NCBI RefSeq assembly: GCF_001426885.1
Contig: NZ_LMFP01000011.1
Location: 177,073-241,072 of the forward strand
DNA length: 64,000 nucleotides
Direction of reading: 5' to 3'
From: Pelomonas sp. Root1444
GTDB taxonomy: Bacteria > Pseudomonadota > Gammaproteobacteria > Burkholderiales > Burkholderiaceae_C
Part shown: positions 27,001-36,491 of the stretch, one piece after another
How positions within the stretch are numbered: position 1 is the stretch's first letter
Layout of the letters: each line of letters opens with the position of its first letter
Position numbers and translations under genes: made by a program
Notes under the pieces: model-generated
What the model saw: only the letters and a program-made list of their open reading frames with translations
The model's database searches: none
What the model was told of the DNA's origin: nothing

Positions 27001-29331
27001 TCACGCCACTCGCGTTCCCTTGGCCTCACGGACGTCCGCCACCGCCAGAGCCGTCATGTTGACGATGCGGCGCACCGTTGCCGACGGGGTCAGGATGTGC
27101 ACCGGCGCGGCGGCGCCGAGCAGGATGGGGCCGATCGTCACGCCCTGGCTGGCGCTGATCTTGAGCACATTGAACAGGATGTTGGCGGCGTCCAGCGTCG
27201 GCAGCACCAGCAGGTTGGCCGCGCCGCTGAGCTTGCTGTCGGGCAGGAAGGCCTGGCGCACGCTCTCCGACAAGGCCGCGTCGCCGTGCATCTCGCCGTC
27301 GCACTCCACCTCGGGATGCCGGGCCGCGAACAACTCGTGCGCGCGGCGCATCTTCACGGCCGACGGGCGCGTGCTGGAGCCGAACATCGAGTGGCTCACA
27401 AACGCCAGCTTGGGCGGCAGGCCGAAGCGGCGCAGCTCGTCGGCGGCCATCGCGGCGATGTCGGCCAGCTCCTCGGCGTCCGGGTCGTCGTTGACGAAGG
27501 TGTCGGTGATGAACAACGTCATCTTGTCCAGCATCAGCGCGTTCATCGCCGCGAACTGGCGCGCGCCTTCGCGCAGGCCGACGAGGTCGCGCACCTGCTC
27601 CAGGTGGCGGTCGAAGCGGCCCACCATGCCGCAGATCATCGCGTCCGCGTCGCCCAGCTCGATGGCCAGCGCACCGATGGCCGTGTTGGAGCGCCGCACG
27701 GCCGACTTGGCCATCTCTGGCGTCACGCCGTTGCGCTTCATGCGCGCGTGATAGGCCTCCCAGTACAGGCGGAAGCGCGGGTCGTCCTCGGGGTCGATGA
27801 CGGCAACGTCGTCGCCCAGCTTCAGGCGCAGGCCGGCGCGCTGGATGCGGGCGGCCAGCACCTCGGGGCGGCCGATCAGCGTCGGTTTGCACAGGCCTTC
27901 GTCCAGCGCCACCTGCACCGCACGCAACACTCGCTCGTCCTCGCCCTCGGCGTAGATGACGCGGGCCGGGGCGGCCTTGGCCGCGGCGAACACCGGGCGC
28001 ATGAACATGCCGGTCTGGTAGACGAAGCGCTCCAGCGACTGGCGGTAGGCGTCGAGGTCGGTCACCGGCCGGGTCGCGACGCCATCGGCCGCCGCGGCCG
28101 CCGCCACCGCCGGTGCGATGCGCAGGATCAGGCGCGCATCGAAGGGCTTGGGGATCAGGTAGTCGGGCCCGAACGCCAGCTCCTGGCCGGCATAGGCCGC
28201 CGCCACTTCATCGCTGGTCTCGGCCTTGGCCAGCGCCGCGATCTCGCGCACGCAGGCCAGCTTCATGCCCTCGGTGATCTTGGTCGCGCCGCAGTCCAGC
28301 GCGCCGCGGAAGATGTAGGGGAAGCACAGGACGTTGTTGACCTGGTTCGGGTAGTCGCTGCGGCCGGTGGCGATGATGCAGTCCGGCCGCACTTCCTTCG
28401 CCAGCTCGGGGCGGATCTCCGGCTCCGGGTTGGCCAGCGCCAGGATGATGGGTTGCGTGCCCATGGTCTTGACCATGTCGGCGCTGAGCACGCCGGCCGC
28501 CGAGCAACCCAGGAACACATCGGCGCCCGCGCACACGTCGGCCAGCGTGCGCGCCGTCGTCACCTGGCAGTAGCGCTGCTTGGACTCGTCCAGCTTGCCG
28601 GCCTTGGCGTCCTCGCGCTCCGACTGGATGACGCCGCGCGAATCGCAGACGAACACGTTCTCCCGCTTCACGCCCAGGCCCACCATGACGTCCAGGCAGG
28701 CGATGGCCGCCGCGCCCGCGCCAGACACGGCGACCTTGACGGTGGCGATGTCCTTGCCCACCAGCTCAAGCCCGTTCAGCAGCGCGGCCGACGAGATGAT
28801 GGCCGTGCCGTGCTGGTCGTCGTGGAAGACGGGGATGTTCATGCGCTCGCGCAGCTTCTTCTCGACGTAGAAGCACTCGGGCGCCTTGATGTCCTCCAGG
28901 TTCACGCCGCCCAGCGTGGGCTCCATGGCGGCGATGATCTCGACCAGCTTGTCCGGGTCGCGCTCGGCCAGCTCGATGTCGAACACGTCGATACCGGCGA
29001 ACTTCTTGAACAGGCAGCCCTTGCCTTCCATCACCGGCTTGGCGGCCAGCGGGCCGATGTCGCCCAGGCCCAGCACGGCGGTGCCGTTGGTGATGACGCC
29101 TACCAGGTTGCCGCGCGACGTGAACTCGGCCGCCAGCGACGGGTCACGCTCGATATCCAGGCAGGGATAGGCCACGCCCGGCGAGTAGGCCAGCGACAAG
29201 TCGCGCTGGTTGGACAACGCCTTGGTCGGCGTGACGGAGATCTTGCCGCGCGTGGGGCTGCGGTGGTAGTCGAGGGCGGCGTCGCGAAGCGCGGCTTCGG
29301 CGGGCGACAGGGGAGCGTTGTTCTTTTCCAT
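27001..29331 (-). CDS. maeB: NADP-dependent malic enzyme with phosphotransacetylase-like domain
   Basis: A 776-residue enzyme that decarboxylates malate to pyruvate with NADP+. The malic enzyme part (1-430) shows [33 protein letters not shown], a [11 protein letters not shown] metal site and the nucleotide-binding [13 protein letters not shown]. Residues about 440-776 form a phosphate acetyltransferase-like domain ([41 protein letters not shown]), regulatory in the studied homologues and usually without transacetylase activity. Length fits MaeB (about 760). GGAG lies 10 bases before the ATG. It lies downstream of pgk on the same strand, with 139 bases between. Confidence 0.97.
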   Translation of the reverse strand: MEKNNAPLSPAEAALRDAALDYHRSPTRGKISVTPTKALSNQRDLSLAYSPGVAYPCLDIERDPSLAAEFTSRGNLVGVITNGTAVLGLGDIGPLAAKPVMEGKGCLFKKFAGIDVFDIELAERDPDKLVEIIAAMEPTLGGVNLEDIKAPECFYVEKKLRERMNIPVFHDDQHGTAIISSAALLNGLELVGKDIATVKVAVSGAGAAAIACLDVMVGLGVKRENVFVCDSRGVIQSEREDAKAGKLDESKQRYCQVTTARTLADVCAGADVFLGCSAAGVLSADMVKTMGTQPIILALANPEPEIRPELAKEVRPDCIIATGRSDYPNQVNNVLCFPYIFRGALDCGATKITEGMKLACVREIAALAKAETSDEVAAAYAGQELAFGPDYLIPKPFDARLILRIAPAVAAAAAADGVATRPVTDLDAYRQSLERFVYQTGMFMRPVFAAAKAAPARVIYAEGEDERVLRAVQVALDEGLCKPTLIGRPEVLAARIQRAGLRLKLGDDVAVIDPEDDPRFRLYWEAYHARMKRNGVTPEMAKSAVRRSNTAIGALAIELGDADAMICGMVGRFDRHLEQVRDLVGLREGARQFAAMNALMLDKMTLFITDTFVNDDPDAEELADIAAMAADELRRFGLPPKLAFVSHSMFGSSTRPSAVKMRRAHELFAARHPEVECDGEMHGDAALSESVRQAFLPDSKLSGAANLLVLPTLDAANILFNVLKISASQGVTIGPILLGAAAPVHILTPSATVRRIVNMTALAVADVREAKGTRVA

Positions 29332-29435
29332 GGCGGCGGGTCTCCAAAGCGGAACCCGCGAGATTACGCCGCGTTTCAGCGCCCGCCGATGCAGGTTTCT
29401 TGGCGATCTATGCCGAAGCGAATATCACCCGGCCC

Positions 29436-29459
29436 CGGCGGCCCGTGCCCGGGCCGCCG
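29436..29459 (-). terminator. GC hairpin after pgk
   Basis: CGGCGGCCCG (29436-29445) pairs with CGGGCCGCCG (29450-29459) with a 4-base loop, 11 bases after the pgk stop. No T tract follows on the minus strand, so intrinsic termination is doubtful. Confidence 0.4.
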
Positions 29460-29470
29460 CCCGCCACCGC

Positions 29471-30664
29471 TCAGCCCGCGGCGCGCTTGCTCAGGATCTC
29501 GAACGCCGGCAGGGTCTTGCCTTCCAGTACTTCCAGGAAGGCGCCGCCGCCGGTGGAGATGTAGCCGACGTCCTTCTCGATGCCGTACTTGGCAATGGCG
29601 GCCAGCGTGTCGCCGCCGCCGGCGATGCTGAAGGCGATGCTCTCGGCGATCGCGCGGGCGATCGCCTCGGTGCCGTGGGCGAAGGCCGGGAACTCGAACA
29701 CGCCGACCGGGCCGTTCCAGACGATGGTGCCGGCCGCCTTGAGCTTCTCAGCCAGCTTGGCGGCCGTCTTGGGACCGATGTCGAGGATGAGGTCGTCATC
29801 TTCCACGTCGGTGGCAGCCTTGACGGAGGCCGTCGCGCCGGCCGCGAAGGCCTTGGCTGTGACGACGTCCTCGGGGATGGGCACCTCGGCACCGCGCGCG
29901 GCCATCGCGGCGATGACGGACTTGGCCTGGTCGACCAGGTCCGGCTCGGCCAGCGACTTGCCGATCTTCAGGCCCGAGGCCAGCATGAAGGTGTTGGCGA
30001 TGCCGCCGCCGACGATGAGGCCGTCGACCTTGTCGGCCAGGCTCTGCAGGATGGTCAGCTTGGTCGAGACCTTGGAGCCGGCGACGATGGCCACCAGCGG
30101 GCGGCGCGGGTTGGCCAGCGCCTTCGTGATGGCGTCGATCTCCGCCGCCAGCAGCGGGCCGGCGCAGGCGATCTTGGCGTACTTGGCGATGCCGTAGGTG
30201 GTGGCTTCGGCGCGGTGGGCGGTGCCGAAGGCGTCGTGCACGAAGATGTCGCACAGGCCGGCGAGTTTCTTCGACAGCTCCTCGTTGCACTTCTTCTCGC
30301 CCTTGTTGACGCGGCAGTTCTCCAGCAGCACCAGCTGGCCCGGCGCGACGGAGACGGCGTCGACCCAGTCGCGCTGCAGCGGCACCGGGCGGCCCAGCAG
30401 CTCGGCCATGCGCTCGGCGACGGGCGCCAGCGAGTCCTCGGGCTTGAACTCGCCCTCGGTCGGCCGGCCCAGGTGGGAGGTGACCATGACGGCGGCGCCG
30501 GCGTCCAGCGCCATCTTGATGGCGGGCAGCGAGGCGCGGATGCGGGTGTCCTCGGTGATCTTGCCGTTGTCGTCCTGCGGCACGTTGAGGTCGGCGCGGA
30601 TGAAGACGCGTTGGCCGGCCACCTTGCCGGCGGCGATCAGGTCTGAGAAGCGGATGACGTTCAT
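29471..30664 (-). CDS. pgk: Phosphoglycerate kinase
   Basis: A 397-residue monomeric glycolytic and Calvin-cycle enzyme that transfers phosphate between 1,3-bisphosphoglycerate and ADP. Signature segments are present in order: [66 protein letters not shown] and the C-terminal [11 protein letters not shown] and [11 protein letters not shown]. Start at 30664 gives the standard N-terminus (MNVIRFSDL); no strong Shine-Dalgarno is visible. It follows azlCD at a distance of 193 bases that contain copy 2 of the hairpin repeat, so it probably has its own promoter. Confidence 0.97.
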   Translation of the reverse strand: MNVIRFSDLIAAGKVAGQRVFIRADLNVPQDDNGKITEDTRIRASLPAIKMALDAGAAVMVTSHLGRPTEGEFKPEDSLAPVAERMAELLGRPVPLQRDWVDAVSVAPGQLVLLENCRVNKGEKKCNEELSKKLAGLCDIFVHDAFGTAHRAEATTYGIAKYAKIACAGPLLAAEIDAITKALANPRRPLVAIVAGSKVSTKLTILQSLADKVDGLIVGGGIANTFMLASGLKIGKSLAEPDLVDQAKSVIAAMAARGAEVPIPEDVVTAKAFAAGATASVKAATDVEDDDLILDIGPKTAAKLAEKLKAAGTIVWNGPVGVFEFPAFAHGTEAIARAIAESIAFSIAGGGDTLAAIAKYGIEKDVGYISTGGGAFLEVLEGKTLPAFEILSKRAAG

Positions 30665-30755
30665 GGTCGGGCGGTGCAGTTGAGAAAACTGCCGCGATTC
30701 TCGCCGCTGCTCTGCACGTGCTGCGCGTGAACTGCGAACCGGCGCCGGGCCGCAG

Positions 30756-30854
30756 GCGATGTGCTTGCGGCTCGACGCCGCAAGCATCGCCGTCCCCCAG
30801 GGGAACCGGCCGGGTTCGCCCGCGTTCAGCGGTGCGGAACCGGGCGAGGGGCAG
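30756..30854. repeat. Dispersed hairpin repeat, copy 2 (inverted relative to copy 1)
   Basis: Read on the minus strand this matches 26771-26868: CCCCTCGCCC, CCGCTGAACGCG, GGTTCCCC..GGGGGAC, then a hairpin. The hairpin stem is GCTTGCGGC/GCCGCAAGC (30763-30785) with loop TCGAC, and outer GCGAT/ATCGC with a 2-base bulge. The stem sequence differs from copy 1 on both arms together, so the structure is conserved while the bases change. Confidence 0.7.
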
Positions 30855-30857
30855 CAT

Positions 30858-31187
30858 TCACCAGCCGAGGCCGAGCTTCAGCGTCAGCATGACGGCCATG
30901 CCGCTGACGATGGTGCCGAGGATGTCGCGGCGCCAGAAGAAGTAGCCGGTGGCAATGACGGCCGCTGGCCAGCGCGCGTCCTGCCAGGTCGTGATGAGCT
31001 GGCCCTTAGTCATGAAGATTTCAGGCGCCACGACAGCGACGAGCGCCGCCAGCGGCGCCACCTTCAGCAGCTCGCGCAGCCAGCCGGGGATGGGCAAGGG
31101 CTTCTCGCCGATCATGAAGAAGCTGCGCGTCAGCACGGAGATGCCGGCCAGGCCGAACAGCGCGACCCAGGTCAGCCACTCACTCAT
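30858..31187 (-). CDS. azlD: AzlD-family branched-chain amino acid exporter subunit
   Basis: A 109-residue membrane protein with four hydrophobic helices. [19 protein letters not shown] and [17 protein letters not shown] fit the AzlD family, the small partner of AzlC in export of branched-chain amino acids. Its start overlaps the end of azlC by 8 bases, so the two are translationally coupled. The gene ends 4 bases beyond the edge of hairpin repeat copy 2. Confidence 0.9.
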   Translation of the reverse strand: MSEWLTWVALFGLAGISVLTRSFFMIGEKPLPIPGWLRELLKVAPLAALVAVVAPEIFMTKGQLITTWQDARWPAAVIATGYFFWRRDILGTIVSGMAVMLTLKLGLGW

Positions 31188-31899
31188 GGCGCGCCTTCCG
31201 CATGTCCAGCCACCAGCCCACCGCGCCCGCCGCCACGATGGCGCACAGGATGTTGAGCTTCAGCGGCAGCGAATACGTCGCGATCGACACGCCGGCTGCG
31301 GTCACGGCCACCCACCACAGCATCCTCTCGGTCAGCAGCGCGTACGACAGCCCCAGCAGCGCCAGCACGCCCGCAAAGCCTATGCCCCAGTGCGGTGGGA
31401 TGCGGTCGGCCAGCAGGATGCCGGTGAAGGACGCGATCTGCCAGGTCGGCCAGTTGACGGCGACGCCACCCCAGAAATAGCGCTGCTGGCCCCGCTGCGG
31501 CACGGCGTCGGGGTAGCGCTTGACGAAGTAGACGAAGTTCAGGTCGGCCGACAGGTAGCCGTTCAGCAGCCGCCGCCACCTTGGCAGGTGGGCCCAGTAG
31601 GCGCGCCACTGCGCGCTGAAGATGACGAAGCGCAGGTTGACGCAGAAGGCCGTGGCCAGCAGCACCCACAGCGGCGCGCCCGAGGCGATCAGCGGAAGGG
31701 CCGTCAGCTGCGCGCTGCCGGCGAACACCAGCAGCGACATGCCCATGGCCAGCGGGATGCTGAGGCCGCTCTTGACCATGGTGACGCCGGTCACCAGGCC
31801 CCAGGCGGCCAGCCCCAGGGAGGGCGAGGCCATGTCGCGCGCGCCGGCTCTGAAATCGGGATCGGCCGCGAGCGCGCGCAGCCTGGCAGACAAACTCAT
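31180..31899 (-). CDS. azlC: AzlC-family branched-chain amino acid permease
   Basis: A 239-residue inner-membrane protein with about six to seven helices. GLVTGVTMVKSGLSIPLAMGMSLLVFAGSAQ and the following FCVNLRFVIFSA are hallmarks of AzlC, the large subunit of the AzlCD exporter (YgaZ/YgaH in E. coli). Its N-terminus starts in a cytoplasmic segment of 25 residues. It overlaps azlD by 8 bases and starts 25 bases after the DUF2807 gene, so transcription from that gene could read through. Confidence 0.92.
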   Translation of the reverse strand: MSLSARLRALAADPDFRAGARDMASPSLGLAAWGLVTGVTMVKSGLSIPLAMGMSLLVFAGSAQLTALPLIASGAPLWVLLATAFCVNLRFVIFSAQWRAYWAHLPRWRRLLNGYLSADLNFVYFVKRYPDAVPQRGQQRYFWGGVAVNWPTWQIASFTGILLADRIPPHWGIGFAGVLALLGLSYALLTERMLWWVAVTAAGVSIATYSLPLKLNILCAIVAAGAVGWWLDMRKARHE

Positions 31900-31924
31900 G
31901 CCGCCATTGTCGGCGGCATGCGAA

Positions 31925-32677
31925 TCACTTCTCGAGACGGCGGACTTTGCCGCTGCCGGCGATCGACGAGCTGATCTCCGGCGAACCGGCGTACTTCACG
32001 TCGCCCGAGCCGGCGATGGAGACATTGAGCTTCTTGGTCGCCTGCACCTGGGCGTCGCCACTGCCGGCGATGGTGACCTTGACGTCCTCGGCGACCAACT
32101 CCGCCGCCTTCACGTCGCCGTTGCCGGAGATGGCGACGCTGGCGTTGCCGCAGCGGCCGGCCGCGACGATGTCGCCGCTGCCGCTGACCTTCATCGCCAG
32201 GCGCTCGGCATCGAGGTTGGCGAAGCGGATGTCGCCCGAGCCGGCGATGGCAGCGTCGACGCCGCCGGTCTTCATCGCCTCGACCTTGACGGTGCCCGAG
32301 CCGGCCACCGCGACGGCGCGCAGCGACGGCATCTCGATGACGAAGCTGGGGTTGGTGGACGTGGAGATGTTGATGCCCTTCCTGGGCCCGATCTCCAGCG
32401 TGCGGCCCTTGCCACCGTCGACGACGCGCGTCTCGATATGGGGCAGCAGGTTGCGGTCGGCCTTGACCTCGACCTTGTTGCCCGCCCCCTGGCGGATGAC
32501 GACGTTGAAGCCGCCGCTCAGCGAGACGGCGTCAAAGGCGCCGGTGTCGCGGGCCTCGGTGGCGATGTCGCCGTTGCCAGTGACGCGTTCGCCCTTGTTC
32601 CAGCTCCAGGCCTGGGCCGAGCCGCAGAGGGCGGCGCTGACGAGACCGAGGGCGAAGAGGCGGCGGGGGGTGTTCAT
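31925..32677 (-). CDS. Exported DUF2807 (GIN-domain) beta-helix protein
   Basis: A 250-residue exported protein with a signal peptide (LFALGLVSAALCGSAQA). After a W-S-W-N-K segment the protein is built of beta strands separated by recurring turns AGSGT, AGSGDI, SGSGDI, SGNGDV, AGSGDA, AGSGDV and AGSGKV, about every 20 residues. This is the pattern of the DUF2807 head-GIN domain, a right-handed beta-helix of unknown role once annotated as autotransporter adhesin. Start at 32677 has GGAG six bases upstream; longer starts are unsupported. No autotransporter barrel is present. It probably stays periplasmic; function is unknown. Confidence 0.88.
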   Translation of the reverse strand: MNTPRRLFALGLVSAALCGSAQAWSWNKGERVTGNGDIATEARDTGAFDAVSLSGGFNVVIRQGAGNKVEVKADRNLLPHIETRVVDGGKGRTLEIGPRKGINISTSTNPSFVIEMPSLRAVAVAGSGTVKVEAMKTGGVDAAIAGSGDIRFANLDAERLAMKVSGSGDIVAAGRCGNASVAISGNGDVKAAELVAEDVKVTIAGSGDAQVQATKKLNVSIAGSGDVKYAGSPEISSSIAGSGKVRRLEK

Positions 32678-32792
32678 GGCGGGCTCCATCGAGGTTGTGA
32701 TGGCCCGCATCTTGCCGGCCGGCGCCGATACGGACGACGGCGGCGCGACGATGCGCAGGATCAAAGGCGCGAAATGCCGCTGAGCGCGCTGG

Positions 32793-33146
32793 TCAGTGCG
32801 CCTTGGCCTTCTCTGCCGGCTTCTCTGCCGGCTTCTCCACAACCTCCTCGGCCGGCTGCGCAGGCCTGGCACCCGGTCGGGGCACGACGGGGGCGACGCC
32901 CTCGAGCTTGTTCTCCCGCATGTACTCGTCCATCTCGCGCCAGCCGGCGTAGATCGCGGCCTTCTGCGCCTTGGGGTTCAGCACGTAGCAGTCCTCGATG
33001 GCGCGCATCGCGTGGCGGCAGGCGCTGCCGATGGCCTTGCCTTCGGCCTCCTTCAAGGCCGCCGTCTTGGCGGGGTCGTCGATGCCCAGTTGCTCGCAGG
33101 CCGACAGGGCCGCGAGCAGGGGCAGGGCAAGGAGGAGACGCTTCAT
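32793..33146 (-). CDS. Small lipoprotein of unknown function
   Basis: A 117-residue protein with a lipoprotein signal peptide (MKRLLLALPLLAALSAC, lipobox LSAC, modified Cys17). The residue after it is Glu, which suggests outer-membrane sorting. A central segment with two further cysteines (SACRHAMRAIEDCYVLNPKAQK) is probably a small helical hairpin held by a disulphide. The C-terminus is a Pro/Lys/Glu tail with the repeat EKPAEKPAEKAK. It lies 36 bases after htpX on the same strand. I do not recognise the family. Confidence 0.75.
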   Translation of the reverse strand: MKRLLLALPLLAALSACEQLGIDDPAKTAALKEAEGKAIGSACRHAMRAIEDCYVLNPKAQKAAIYAGWREMDEYMRENKLEGVAPVVPRPGARPAQPAEEVVEKPAEKPAEKAKAH

Positions 33147-33182
33147 CTGTTCAGGTATCGGCGGCGTGGCGGCGAACTTGAG

Positions 33183-34028
33183 TCAGCGCCTGACCATCGC
33201 CATCAGGCGCGCGACACGCTCCTCGGTCGACGGGTGCGTGGAGAACAGCCCGCGCAGCCCGCCACCGGACAGCGGGTTCATGATCATCATCTGCGCCGTC
33301 TCCGGATGCGCCTCGGTCGTGGGCAGCGGCGTGCCCTGGGCGTAGCGGTGGATCTTGTCCAGCGCCGACGCCAGCGCCGCCGGGTCGCCGGAAATCTCGG
33401 CGCCGCCGCGGTCCGCCTCGAACTCGCGGGCGCGGCTGATGGCCATCTGGATGACGCTGGCCGCGAGCGGCGCCAGCAGCGCGATGGCGATGCCGGCAAT
33501 CGGGTTCATCGGCCGGCCGTTCTCGTCGCGGCCGCCGAAGAACGCCGCGAAGTTGGCCAGCATGGAGATCGCACCGGCCATCGTCGCGCTGACGGTGCTG
33601 ATGAGGATGTCGCGGTGGGCGACGTGGGCCAGTTCGTGGGCCATCACGCCGCGCAGTTCGCGCTCGGACAGCACGCGCAGGATGCCGGTCGTCGCCGCCA
33701 CGGCCGCGTGCTCGGGGTTGCGGCCGGTCGCGAAGGCGTTGGGCGCGGCCTCGTCGATCAGGTAGACGCGCGGCATCGGAAGGCCGGCCTTCTGGGCCAG
33801 TTCCCGCACCATGCCGTAGAACTGCGGCGCCGAGCTCGCGTCGACCTCGCGGGCGTTGTACATCTTCAGCACCATGTCCGCGGAGAACCAGTAGCTGAAG
33901 AAGTTCATCGCGATGGCGACGGCCAGCGCGATCAGCATGCCGGTCTGGCCGCCGATCATGGCGCCCACCGCCATGAACAGCGCCGTGATGGCGGCCATCA
34001 GGATGGCGGTTTTCAGCAGATTGAACAT
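33183..34028 (-). CDS. htpX: Membrane zinc metalloprotease HtpX
   Basis: A 281-residue inner-membrane protease for quality control of membrane proteins. Two hydrophobic helices occupy about 5-50. The zinc site is HELAH at residues 131-135 (HExxH) with a third ligand in [16 protein letters not shown]. Two more hydrophobic stretches follow the active site (about 145-160 and 180-200). The C-terminus ends [14 protein letters not shown], the usual HtpX signature. Start at 34028 has AAGGA upstream; an in-frame start 11 codons earlier is less likely. Heat or envelope-stress control is known in E. coli but not visible here. Confidence 0.96.
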   Translation of the reverse strand: MFNLLKTAILMAAITALFMAVGAMIGGQTGMLIALAVAIAMNFFSYWFSADMVLKMYNAREVDASSAPQFYGMVRELAQKAGLPMPRVYLIDEAAPNAFATGRNPEHAAVAATTGILRVLSERELRGVMAHELAHVAHRDILISTVSATMAGAISMLANFAAFFGGRDENGRPMNPIAGIAIALLAPLAASVIQMAISRAREFEADRGGAEISGDPAALASALDKIHRYAQGTPLPTTEAHPETAQMMIMNPLSGGGLRGLFSTHPSTEERVARLMAMVRR

Positions 34029-34104
34029 CCCAGGCGTCCTTGGAGAACAAAAGCCGAACATGCGGCGCCGCGGCTGGAAATCAAGCGGCAGCCAATCGCC
34101 ATGA

Positions 34105-35286
34105 TCAGAACACCAGCCGGCCGTCTCCGTTGATGACGCCCAGGTCGACGAAGCGCGAGCCGTTGTGATTGTCCCTGGACAGGCGGATCAGGTAGCCCCC
34201 CAGGTCGAGACTGCCCAGCGATTCCAGCCCCGCGACCAGCGAGGCGCGGGTGGGCGCGGGGCCGGCGCGCCTGAGCCCCTCGATCAGCACCCGCCCGGCG
34301 ATGAAGCCTTCCAGCATGGTGTAGTTGGGCTGGGCATCGGCCGCCAGGCGGCGCAGGCTGGCGTGGAAGTCGCGCTGGAACTGCAGGTGGTCCTTGCGCG
34401 GCTGGGGCAGCACCTGAATCATGATCAGGCCGCGGGCATGCTGCTTGAGGTCGCCCGCGAGGCGCGAGCCCGCGAAGGAGCTGGTCGCGAACTGCCCGCC
34501 ATACCCGCGCTCGCGCAGGCCCTTGACGATCGCGGCGATCGGCTTGGCATTGCTGATGAAGACGACGAGCTGGGCATCCGCCTTGGCCAGGGCGTCGATC
34601 TGCGGCGTGAAATCGGTGGCGTTGCGGTTCAACCCCACCACGGCGACGGCGCTCAGGCGTTCGGCCGCGAGCGCATCCTGCATCGAGCGCAGGTTGGCCG
34701 GGCCGACGTCGTCCAGGTAGGCCAGCGCGATGCGGGTCAGCCCCAGCGAGGCGACGTGGCGAATGATGCGAGCCATCTCGTCGCCATAGCCCGCCCGGGT
34801 GTGGAAGAGATAGGGGTTGAAGGCGGCGCGGATGCCCATGTTGCCGGTGGCCGGCGACAGCATGGGGATGCGGGCCTTGGTGATAGTTTCCAGGCTGGCC
34901 TCGGTGCCTGCACCGCTGGTGTAGCCGATCAGGGCCAGCGTCTTGTCCGACTCGGCCAGCTTGCGGGTGTTGGCCAGCACGGCGTCACGCTTGCCGCCGT
35001 CGTCGACCGTGACCAGCCGCAGCGGCCGGCCGTTGATGCCGCCCGCGGCATTGGCCAGGCTGAATGCCGCCTCGATGCCCAGGCGCACGTCCTTGGCATA
35101 TTCCGCCTGGCCGCCGGTGAAGCCGGCGCTCTGCCCGATCAGCAGCGGCTCGCCGGCCTGCGCCATGGCGGCACCATTGCCGAGCAGTCCGGTGGCCAAA
35201 GCCAGGGCGAATGTGGCCCGCCGCTGCCAGCGGCGCGCGAGGGAAAGCAGCCTCGCCCGGCCGGGCGATGGGTTGTGGTTCTTCAT
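34105..35286 (-). CDS. Periplasmic ABC substrate-binding protein (Leu/Ile/Val type), orphan
   Basis: A 393-residue periplasmic binding protein with a long Arg-rich signal peptide ending GNGAAMAQA (about residue 43). The mature part has the type-1 fold of LivK-like receptors: [26 protein letters not shown] at the start, [15 protein letters not shown], and [22 protein letters not shown]. No permease or ATPase gene is near, so it is an orphan. It starts 17 bases after the stop of the dihaem cytochrome c peroxidase gene and is surely in that operon. Orphan receptors of this kind often feed sensors rather than transporters; ligand unknown. Confidence 0.88.
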   Translation of the reverse strand: MKNHNPSPGRARLLSLARRWQRRATFALALATGLLGNGAAMAQAGEPLLIGQSAGFTGGQAEYAKDVRLGIEAAFSLANAAGGINGRPLRLVTVDDGGKRDAVLANTRKLAESDKTLALIGYTSGAGTEASLETITKARIPMLSPATGNMGIRAAFNPYLFHTRAGYGDEMARIIRHVASLGLTRIALAYLDDVGPANLRSMQDALAAERLSAVAVVGLNRNATDFTPQIDALAKADAQLVVFISNAKPIAAIVKGLRERGYGGQFATSSFAGSRLAGDLKQHARGLIMIQVLPQPRKDHLQFQRDFHASLRRLAADAQPNYTMLEGFIAGRVLIEGLRRAGPAPTRASLVAGLESLGSLDLGGYLIRLSRDNHNGSRFVDLGVINGDGRLVF

Positions 35287-35303
35287 GCAGGATGTGATTG
35301 GTA

Positions 35304-36344
35304 TCAGCGGTTGGCCGCCACCGCCGGCCAGGCGGCTGGCGCGGCGTAGTGGGCCGGCACCTGGCCGGTCAGGCTGCCGAGGAAGGCGACGATGTCGCCC
35401 ACGTCCTCGGGCGACAGCGTCTGGCCCAATTGCACCTCGGCCATCACCCGCACCGCCTCTTCGAGCGTCGCGACGGAACCGTCGTGGAAATAGGGCGCCG
35501 TCTTGGCGATGTTGCGAAGCATCGGCACGCGGTAGACGTACTTGTCGCTCTCGATCTTGGTGCTCGTGAACCGGCCCTCGTCGATGGTCTTCGAGCCGGT
35601 CGCCAGCCAGTAGTTCTTGGTGACGCCGAACTTCTGGAAGGAGTTGCCACCCAGCAGCGGGCCGTTGTGGCAGGCCACGCAGCCCTTGCCGACGAACTTC
35701 TCCAGCCCCACGCGCTGCTGCGCGTTCAAGGCGCCGGCATTGCCCTGCAGGAAATCGTCGAGCGGCGCCGGCGTGCGCAGCGTGCGCTGGTAGGCCGCCA
35801 GCGCCTTGGCGTAATTGGCCGCCGTGATCGCCTCACCCTCGGTGCCGAAAGCGCGCCGGAACAGGTCCTCATAGGCCAGGCTGCGCAGTGCCGCGACCAG
35901 GTCGGCCGTGTTGCCGTAGCCCATGGAGCCGGTGATGGAGCGCTCCGCCTGGTGGGCACCGTCCTTGCGGTCGCCGTACCAGCGCAGGGCGACCTGGTCC
36001 TGCGCCATGAACATCGCCTGCGAATGCAACGTCGTGAATTGACCCTTGGCATTGACCGACAGCGGGCGGCGGTCGGAACTCCAGTCGGCCGGGCTGTGGC
36101 AGCTGACGCAGGCGGTCTTGCCGTCCAGCGACAGGCGGGTATCCCAGAACAGCGCCCGCCCCAGCACCGCCTGCGGTGCGGAGGCCTCCTCCGGCGTCAC
36201 CGGCTTGACGACACCGAACAGGGCCTGGGCCTGCAGCAGCAGCGCATCGCTGCCGCCCGCGAGGGTCGGCGTGGCGACGGCCCAGGCCAGCCCCAGCAAC
36301 AGGGCGGGGGCCGAGGCGACCCGGCAAAGCAAAGTGAGTGTCAT
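35304..36344 (-). CDS. Dihaem cytochrome c peroxidase (CcpA/MauG family)
   Basis: A 346-residue periplasmic dihaem protein with signal peptide (to about residue 28). Haem-binding sites are CVSCH (79-83) and CVACH (222-226), one per domain as in bacterial CCP. PMLRNIAKTAPYFHDGSVATLEEAV near the C-terminus is the family fingerprint. CCPs reduce hydrogen peroxide with electrons from small cytochromes; MauG relatives oxidise proteins instead, and this cannot be decided here. Start at 36344 fits the signal peptide. A promoter-like TTGCGC-16-CAGAAT stands upstream. It is cotranscribed with an orphan substrate-binding protein. Confidence 0.9.
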   Translation of the reverse strand: MTLTLLCRVASAPALLLGLAWAVATPTLAGGSDALLLQAQALFGVVKPVTPEEASAPQAVLGRALFWDTRLSLDGKTACVSCHSPADWSSDRRPLSVNAKGQFTTLHSQAMFMAQDQVALRWYGDRKDGAHQAERSITGSMGYGNTADLVAALRSLAYEDLFRRAFGTEGEAITAANYAKALAAYQRTLRTPAPLDDFLQGNAGALNAQQRVGLEKFVGKGCVACHNGPLLGGNSFQKFGVTKNYWLATGSKTIDEGRFTSTKIESDKYVYRVPMLRNIAKTAPYFHDGSVATLEEAVRVMAEVQLGQTLSPEDVGDIVAFLGSLTGQVPAHYAAPAAWPAVAANR

Positions 36345-36421
36345 GGCGAGCTCGATGACGATGAGGGGCGGTCCTCCACAAGGGGTCCGGATCGTGCGGC
36401 CCGGCCCGCAAAATCGTGCGC

Positions 36422-36449
36422 ATTCTGTCGCAGCCCAGATGACGCGCAA
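36422..36449 (-). promoter_or_regulatory. Promoter-like sequence before the cytochrome c peroxidase gene
   Basis: On the minus strand TTGCGC (36449-36444) and CAGAAT (36427-36422) are 16 bases apart, a reasonable sigma70-type promoter about 80 bases upstream of the start at 36344. No regulator site is recognised. Confidence 0.35.
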
Positions 36450-36470
36450 TGCCTAAAAGTACCGCTATTG

Positions 36471-36485
36471 GCGCCCGTCGGGCGC
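36471..36485 (-). terminator. Hairpin after fmt
   Basis: GCGCCC (36471-36476) pairs with GGGCGC (36480-36485) with a 3-base loop, 6 bases after the fmt stop. The minus-strand continuation has only a short TTTT about 20 bases later, so termination strength is uncertain. Confidence 0.4.
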
Positions 36486-36491
36486 TCTGAC

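Noticed and set aside
31925..32677. A tandem-repeat or CRISPR-like array because of recurring GSGD codons
   Set aside because: The repeats are coding, degenerate at DNA level, and explained by turns of the DUF2807 beta-helix.
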